DNA from: Agapetus fuscipes
Taxonomy: Eukaryota > Arthropoda > Insecta > Trichoptera > Glossosomatidae
DNA: 64,000 nt
NCBI GenBank assembly: GCA_951799405.1
Contig: OX637333.1
Span: forward strand, 12,895,960-12,959,959
Direction: 5' to 3'
Shown piece by piece: positions 24,601 to 33,600 of the stretch. A model generated the notes under the pieces. The model was not told where the DNA came from. It searched no databases and saw only the letters and a list, made by a program, of their open reading frames with translations. The position numbers and the translations under genes were made by a program. Each line of letters starts with the position of its first letter. Positions within the stretch are counted from its first letter, which is position 1.

Positions 24601-27600
24601 AAAATGTAACATGGAAAATCGTAAAAAGTACTCGCTTTGAAAATGTTGCATATCACTTGCCGACGAAACAAAAGTTTTTTATGAGAGTTTGAGCTAAAAA
24701 AAAAAGTGACGCAGGTCCCGTCCTCTGTGAGCGTTGGCGCCCGACTGCGGTTTTACCCCGGGAATCTCGCATTTAAAAGCCATTTGTAAAATAATATTAA
24801 AAAATAGATCTTATGAGATAAAAAATTTGAAAAAAATTAAAACTAAGCTCAAGATTATATTGTTCAATATTTGAAAATAACTGGGTACAAATAACCATTT
24901 TTTGAGATTTTATTCGAAGATACAATGTACACTTTTTTGTCAGTTTTTGCTTCTAGATTTTTTTTTAATTCAGTTTTCTTCATCTCAATCACATTTTAAA
25001 TCACACCACGAACTACAACAGGATATAAAGTATATTTGTATTTTTTTTTTAGATTTCAAAATACCACCAATTTACAGAAAAACTGGTTCAAAAATTGTAT
25101 GTTTTCCACTTACCGCAAGAAGGTGTTGGTAATTTTTATTTTTTCAAGTAATAAAAGCGTTTATAGACATATATTATTTAATGCATATTGCAAATGAAAT
25201 GTTTAACTAACACTTAAAGTTATCAAAATTTTATATTTGTCCATATTTATTGAAAAAAAACCACGTCAAAAACTGTGTTTTCGAGAAATTTCCTAGCACC
25301 CTCTTAAATTGTTGAACATTATTTTTTTAATAACCCTTTCACTTCCAATAATTTTTAAATTAAGTTTTTCTTTTATTTGGCAATCCATAAAACAAAGAAT
25401 ATAATTAAGCTAATCGAATCTTATCTAATCTAAGTTGCAAGGATACACGTATAAGTCACGTTTGTACAAGCTGCATGTGAACCTACAACATAAAAACCCA
25501 AATCTCAAATGCAACTGCAACTCTTACCGACCTTCCTTGAACAGGGGTGACATTGGCAAAGTGAACCATTTTCTACAGCATGGGTGGTCAGCCGCATAAG
25601 TCAAGGAACATATACCATAGTTGTTATTTTTACATAGCACTATTATAACAACGATTACCTAAAAAAATGTAGGATCCATTTTTGAGTGAATCTTATTTAA
25701 AAATTCCAGCTGTTTGCGAGCCATCCTGAATTTTCTTAAAAATGGCAGCCATAGTGAATTTTCAGGTTGGTGCCATGCCGGTCGGCTCATCAAAATCTGT
25801 AGTTATCAATTCCCTAAATCCAAACATTGGTGTCTCTACAATTATGAGTTTCGGCTGGGACATGCATACGCACGGACGAATTGGCGGACGTACTTGTCAA
25901 CGACGATACCATGTTGAAAGCACCGGTTCTCATCACCGAAGTTAAGCAACATTATAGTTGCTTAAGCTCAGGTATAGTACACCGCGTGTTGTTGGCATTT
26001 CTTGGACCGGTCCGTAGTGCAGTGGCAACACTTCGGACTCGTAAATGAAAGGTTGTAGATTCGAATCCCGGCGGAGCACAAAAAATATACCATTTATATT
26101 TCCAAATGTGCTCTTCGCTGGGTTGAAAAATTCATAAACCTTTACCAAAGACCGGTCACTGAAAGGTCCATCCAACCTTACAACAACTGGGTCTTGCTTG
26201 AGAATTGACGCTTTCTACAGCGACGACCAAGCTCGCAGAGGGCTCTTGAGGTGTGATACACACAAAAACAGCGCTCACCAAATAAATCATCCTAATTTAA
26301 TTTTGTTCTGTTACATGTCCTGAAGCGCTATTCTGCTAAATTCCTTAGATACACTATGGATATCAATCCAAGTTGGAGCTTGCTAGCGCTTGCGAAAGAA
26401 CGAAAGAAGAAGAAAAAATCACAGTAACTACACCTTATTTTTGGACACGAATCGCTATCTCGTCGCTTTGAGGTCGTAAGGAAATTTGCAGACCAGCCAT
26501 TGACATACTAATAAATAGACTGCGTGTCTCCTACAAAAGGAACATTCAAATATGGACCTAACTCAACGAGAGTAAATTAACGAAAGTACAAGATTTATCA
26601 CAAATAGGTATAAACTTGTAGTGCACAAAAAATTTTTTTTTTGCATCTTCAGCCGTGCACTCTTGTGTTTAAAGCTTTATTGTTCATCTAATAGCTCTTT
26701 TAAACATTATGAGCGAGGTAAATATACTTTTGTCTCGCTCTGCCCACACGATGAAACCAATGGATGCTACGAAATATTATTTTTGTGAGAATGTAAAGCA
26801 CCATACATAAAATGATTTTTTCTTGTTATGGGTGTGAACAATATTATTAAATCACTTAAAAACCATACATGTATGTACAGACCTTTTCCGAGAATAACGG
26901 TAACACATGGCTCTTGCAAAAAATGGTTACCAGAGCCGATTCAGGGTAAGAATACATAATAAAACAAAAAAGATTTTAATATTTAATTATGAAAAATCAA
27001 AATATAAGTTGTATATAGTTACAGGACGAGTCAAATTTATTAATGTACAACCAATTTCGAAAACATTATTTCATTTGAATACTAAAAAAACAAATTTCCG
27101 TGACTTATATGGTATGAGGCTGACCATCCATACTGTAAAAAATGGTTCACTTTGCCAATGTCACCCCTGTTTCATTTAAGGCTAGGATTTTATTTATAAG
27201 CATTCAGCATTTGTCAAATATTTTGACATGGAAAAAATGAATGCATTGCCATCTATATGCATTTCAGATAACCTTTTTTGTTAGCATTTAAGTGGTAGGT
27301 AAAAACCAACAATTTATATTCCTAAGAGTTGGTATTACTGTCATTTTTTAATTATTAAGTTTCATGCATTGTTTTGTCACTTCCTCTTTCTGCTTCAAAG
27401 TGAAACAACACAAATTTGTCTTCTAAATTTGTACCATTAAAATCTTAATAAATCTCCAATCAAAAGTAACCATCTAAACTTTATTCAACACCCCACCTTC
27501 AAGAACCAGCAAAATAAATGACCTGACCTCTCAAAATATTCTTCAGCATTTGTAAGCGCGAACTAGGGCATGGAATACCGGAATAATTTTCATACCGGTA

Positions 27601-30600
27601 TTGATACCGATATTGAAATTTCCAATACCGGTATACCGAAATTTCGGTATTTTTTCGGTATTTTATTAAATACTGCTAATTACTGGTTAAATGACGCCAA
27701 AAACGATAAGTAAGTCATTAAAGCAGTTTTCTAAGCTATTTGTCAAAAACACTCGAACTATTGATCAACTCAGTAAAAACCATTTATTGAGTTATTATAG
27801 TTAAGGTAATATTAAAAAAAATACGTTATTTGATCCAAGAATTATTTATGTTGTTTTAAAGGCACAAACATCACAATCACATTGGTATTAAAATCAGTTT
27901 TACTCTCTAATTATATGAAATCGTGCAACGAGAATTTCTTATACAGCGTACATAAGTTAAAACAAAATCAAATTGTTTTCTTTTCTTAAATAAACCAAAA
28001 TATAGGCGCAGGTGCAATTAACTTAAGTTTATTTATCAGTCAGATCGCGTTTGTTGGAAAATCGTGCGAAGAAAACATAACGCGTCCAAACTTGCGTCGT
28101 TGAGAGATGATCTAATTTTGTTACATAATATGTAACTTACAGCTGAAAATGCCCTTTCTGACTCAACGCTCGTCGGTGGAATGCTTAAGAGGTACTTGTA
28201 AGCTGCGTCCAAAAATCTGCCTCTAGTACCTCCATTTTCATACAATGTCATTTCAATACGAATCAATGTTTGAATATTATCTTCTTCTTCCTCTCCGATC
28301 TGGCCAACTTGGGATCTGTTTTGATTTATGGTCATAGATTGAGGGAGGGGTGGAGCGTAGACCATAGTGCCCGGATGCCCAAAAAGAACCGAGCGAGAGG
28401 TTTAATACTAATCCAATGTATGAGAGAGAGAGAGAAAGATGTATGATATAGCGCTTACGTACTTACGTATCGTCTTGTGTTGTGTCCGAGCGTGCGCGAG
28501 TGCCGGTAGCAGTTTATTTGTAGAAGTAAAACATTAGACGAACAACTGAAAGCGATATCATTAAATACCAACTAGATACTATTAAGCATGCAGAATTTTG
28601 CGTAGTTGATATTGTGATGATTTTTTCTAATAATCGTGATTCGTCTCATATGAAAACTCATCTTTTTTTTTTTTTTTTTTTTTTTTATTTCATAAACAAT
28701 TTTTACAAGAAATATAAATCTTAAAAATTAAACATTTTTGTCCCGATAAACCAAAAAATTTCAGTTTGTCATCGGGTATCTGAAGTATAAACAACACTGT
28801 GAACCATATAAATCGAGCGTTCTGCATAGTTTTTAAACACCTTTGCAATAATAATTGATATTTTTTTACGAAAAACCGAAATACCGGTATTTTATCCTCA
28901 AATACCGGTTTAAAAATACCGAAAATAACAGTCGGTATACCGGTATCCATGCCCTAGCGCGAACTACACGTTTTGGTTTGTGGGTATGCATTTGATATGA
29001 GCTTTTAATGTAAATATATATTTGCAACTTAGATTGTAGAATATAGAAAGGCTACAAAGTGAATGCCTCATCAATTAAAGATTTTATTATTGTAATTTTA
29101 AAAATAATACGACTCGTTTAAAATTGTAATCACAGTAATTTAGATGAAATAATCGAGGAATCCACTTGCAAACCACGCTTAGTTTAAAAAAAAGTTTTTT
29201 TTGCAATGGCTGTCGTTGCATTGGATTTAAAAAAAATGTTATTCTGTATATTATTGTACTATTTCAAAACTCGCTAAGTTACGTATAATTTGAGTTGTTA
29301 TAATTTGAACTGTCAAATATCATAGCGACTTTTGCAAGAGTATACCGTATTAAGCCTCATTTTTTTTGTACATATATTCCATTTATTAGTCGAAGAATTC
29401 CTAAAATTATCATTTTTGTGCCACTTTGTTTTCTAGTAGTCAGTGGAAAATATTTTTCAAGAGGCTCGATTATTTCGAGTACAGCCCTGGGCGCTGTTGT
29501 CCCTTTCTTTCACACGGTAGAACACTATCTTTAAAGTAGACGCACTCTTCTAGCACGCGCCTGTTAATAATTCGTACAAAATATAAATAAAACGTTAATT
29601 AGCGTATTAAAAACATAAATTTACATGTAAAATGTGATTTCATCCATTTATTTTATTTTTTCGGACCTATTTTTGCGCCCTTTCACACAGAAAACCACTT
29701 TTAACGAGATGTTTACGATCCGAGCGCTGGAGAAATAATGAGACCAAAACCGAGCATTACAAATTGCACGCGGATCGAGGTTCAGCGCTTCAGTCCAAAA
29801 AAAAGGGGACATTATTTTGGCCTGGACTTCATCTCTATACCTTATAACTCTATAAGACCAGCGCTTCTATAGAGCAGAACTCATTTCTGTCACAACCTCG
29901 CCTTTTTCTTCGTCGACGATTACAAGACTTTACAGCAGTTCCTATGGAATGCTATAAAGTAAAACATACATACAATTCTATCCCATGCAATCAAATGTAT
30001 TGGCTGTGAATTATTTATTTGTGAAAGGAAACTAGCCTCATATCGTTTTATGGTAGGTATATTATATCGGTAGGTAGGTAGTTATTCCTGAATTTTTCAT
30101 TATGGCTACCCTGTTAGAATGGGGTTCCCGGTTGGTTTTCTTTATGGCAAGAAACAGGGTCGACCAAACATTGAAAAAAACTTTAATTTCAGTTATTTAA
30201 TGCATTATTAATATTCAAATAATAAAGAAGACTCTATAATCTATAATCTAAGTTGCAAGGATATATTCATTCAAAGCTCTCAGATGTATGCCCACAAACA
30301 AACACGTGTAGTTCGCGCTTACAAATGCTGATTGTGTATTTACAAATAAAATCCAAACCTCAAATGAACATAAGCCCTCCAACTCTTGCCGACATTCCCT
30401 GAAACAGGGGTGACATTGGAAATAAGCCTAAAAACCGCCATTGTCGAAAATGCGTTTTTTGCGCACAGACTCATACCAATATATTAGTGAAGGTCCTGTA
30501 CTCTTGTTTTTTATACACTTCTAAATCTAAATCTAAGCTGCAAAGATATGTATCATTTGAGATTCATATTAAATGCATTCCCACAAGCAGACACGCATAA

Positions 30601-33600
30601 TTTCGCGCTTACACATGCCGCATGTGGACCTACAAATTACAATATAAAAAAAAACCAATCTCAAATGAACATAAGCCCTGCAACTCTTGCCGACTTTCCC
30701 TGAAGCAGGGGTGACATTGGAAAAGTTAACCATTTTTTACAGTATGGGTGGTCAGCCGCATACCAACCTATCAGTCAAGGAATACAAGCAATTAATAGAT
30801 TCAAATATATAAAACAAATATACTCTAAACAATTAAACAGTAAAAAATTAAAAAACTACAAAACATATTTAAAAACAAAAAATTAAAAGCCTCTGCTTTA
30901 ACCGCCATTTCTTTCGATCCTTGCACACTTCTTTCATTTCATCCAGAGTCATAACCTTTTTCATACAAGCTCTCCTTTTATTATGACACTTAAATGGATT
31001 TTTTAAATTATGTTCCTTGAATTATAGGTTGGTGAGAAAGTTACCAAATATACTTTGCCAATGCCACCCCTGTTTCAGGGAAGAGCGACAAAAGTTGCAA
31101 GTTTTATGTATTTAAGCTTTGGATATTTATTTTGTTAATACACATGAAACATGACGTGTATTAACAAAAAAAATTACGAACTTTAAAAAGTCTTTAATTT
31201 TTTTTAAAGACGTTTTCCCGTCTTTTCTTGTGGGCATGCATTTGTTATGAATTATAACTGTAAGTTCGGTGGATAGCTCAGTTGGGAGAGTGCTTGCATT
31301 CCTTGCCGAGAGCTCGGGCTCGAATCCCATCGAGGGTGTAAGAAATGATTTACCGTTTCGATGTTTATTTCAAAACCAAAATAAAATACCGGCAAGGCTT
31401 ACTCAGCCTTCACAAGAAATGAGTATGAGCAACCTTCGGAGCTGAGAAACCCCCACTTCAACTGAAGTGCGGTTGGCGTAAGGCCGGTCCCTTTCCCTGT
31501 AAAAATGAATAGGTTACACTCGCCACATGCGACCCCTACGGGGAAAACGCAACAACCAAGAATTACACTTTATATATTGCTTAGCAACTGGTAGCATATT
31601 CTTACAACATAAAGATGTGCCTTAATGATATGTGCAGTGTACTGCATCATAACTATTCATATTTTCTTGCAACTTACACTATAGATTAAATATGTGCCGT
31701 AATAATAAAAAAATAATAAAAAATAATAATAATGTGCGTTAGCTTTCCGTTACTTCTCCGGCGATCCCATACACTGCGCGACTGTACCGGACCGTGTGAA
31801 AAGGAGAAGTGTGACTGAAACGTAGGAACTATAAAAAAATCCTAGCCATGACTTAAAAGATTGAAAAACTTGTGTGAAATTTTTTGGCATCCCTATTTCC
31901 TGAGACTTCCGGGTCGTCGTCCCTGTTGGGTTCGCCTTACAAAGGATCGCGTGCAGCAGGACTAGGGAGGCAAACAGCTATATTATACTACAGTGGTTGC
32001 TATCCTTCCTACTGATTATAGCATGGGGCCAAGAAAATGCTATAATACTCGTATAACTTCACTATGGAACAATTTGTAGGGTTACGAGCAGGGGCGTGCA
32101 TCCCATACAGGCACATGCACCTAATAGGTAGGCAATATATGAGAAAAAACGCATTAAGGCATTAAGCTTTATAATTAAGATAAAAAATTAATAAACATGC
32201 TGGATTTTTTTCATTACTGTAACTATTTTGCTAAGACCATAAAGTGTAAGAAACAAAAACGGCAGATTTAGCTTTATAACACGCCTTATGCTCTAAGGCA
32301 GGCCTGGCCAACCCGCGGCCCGCGGCGCCTTTACGTGCGGCCCGCGGTCATGTGTGATGATTTTTTTAAATTATGTATTTCCTTAAATTTTTATTTAAGA
32401 ACTTTATTGTCGTTAAATTTGTACAATTTTGAAATCAAAACTACTCCAGAACTTTCCTAGTAAAAACACTATTTGACTGGACTAGAGATATTTTTCAGCG
32501 ATTTGAGTTGCAGCGGCAACACATTTAAGCGTTAATGCGTAATATGGGGTGCAATTTTGAAAAAAATATCGAATTTTTCCCGCAAAAATATTGTCGTAGA
32601 GGGGGGGGAGGGGGGTAGCGAAAGGTTTTTCATTAAACTTGCCATAAAAAAGGTGTCTTTATTAACAAATTATTTCAATGTAAAGAATTATCTGGGTATT
32701 TCTGAGATCAGTGACTTTTTCGAAATAGATTTAAGTAGGTTTAAAATTAAGTACCTAAACGAAAAGAATCTCAAATCTCGCACTGAAAGGAGAAGTCCCT
32801 GATAATTGGTTTTATTTGTAATACTGTCTTGAAATGAAAAAATAAGAATTTTTTCCTCTGTCAAGTTAAGGGTTAATTAATCATTTTCATTGTTAAAATA
32901 TTTTTCTATTGTTAAAACAAATGTTATGTTGTTTACAAATACATTGTTGTTGGTTCAATGCGTGTTTTCTTTTCACATCTGGTTGTCGTTTCGTTTTTTA
33001 TAAAAAAAATTTTGTAAAATGTTTGTACGTGTGGCCCTTGGGGAAATTTTAGGCCATCAATGCGGCCCGGGGTGCAATTTGGGTTGGCCAGGCCTGCTCT
33101 AAGGTACAGATTTATTCTGAAATGGATCTGCCTATACCCTATGCGCACGACTGGTTAAGAGAGAATTTCAAGATGTGTAAAATGCATAAAACTTTCCTAG
33201 GCATGCGCTTAAAAAGCTGTGATAAATACGAAAAATATTAAAATAATGTATACACCTATGAATGTGTGTGTATTTAATATGTTCCCTATGGTTCGATGTG
33301 GTTCCATATGGTTTCCTATGGTTATGTAAAGGTCTTTGGGTGTTGGGTGTTATTAAATAAAACTCTTGCATGCCCTTTTCTTACACGCAAATTTTATTGT
33401 TTTTTCCAAGCTATTGTTTTTGGGAACAAAAGAAGCAGCATTCTAAAATTCAAAATTAACAGCCCTGTTAGGTACAGAATCACTACAGAGGTCCCCTCCA
33501 GCATTTGCCAAGGGCAGATGCGATGAAAGTGGTGATCGGTGAATCTTGACTTCTCTTAGATTTTTAGTAGAATCTGTCTGGAAAGTGCACTTTTCGGCCC

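Larger units (their letters stand above)
27095..29045 (+). mobile_element. Family A tail split by a hAT element
   Basis: 27095-27180 has GACTTATATGGTATGAGGCT to CACCCCTGTTTCA. 27540-27563 has CAGCATTTGTAAGCGCGAAC, and 28965-29045 the end TTGGTTTGTGGGTATGCATT to AACTTAGATTGTAG. The piece 27181-27540 between is unrelated to the tail, so another insertion or rearrangement is present. Confidence 0.75.
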
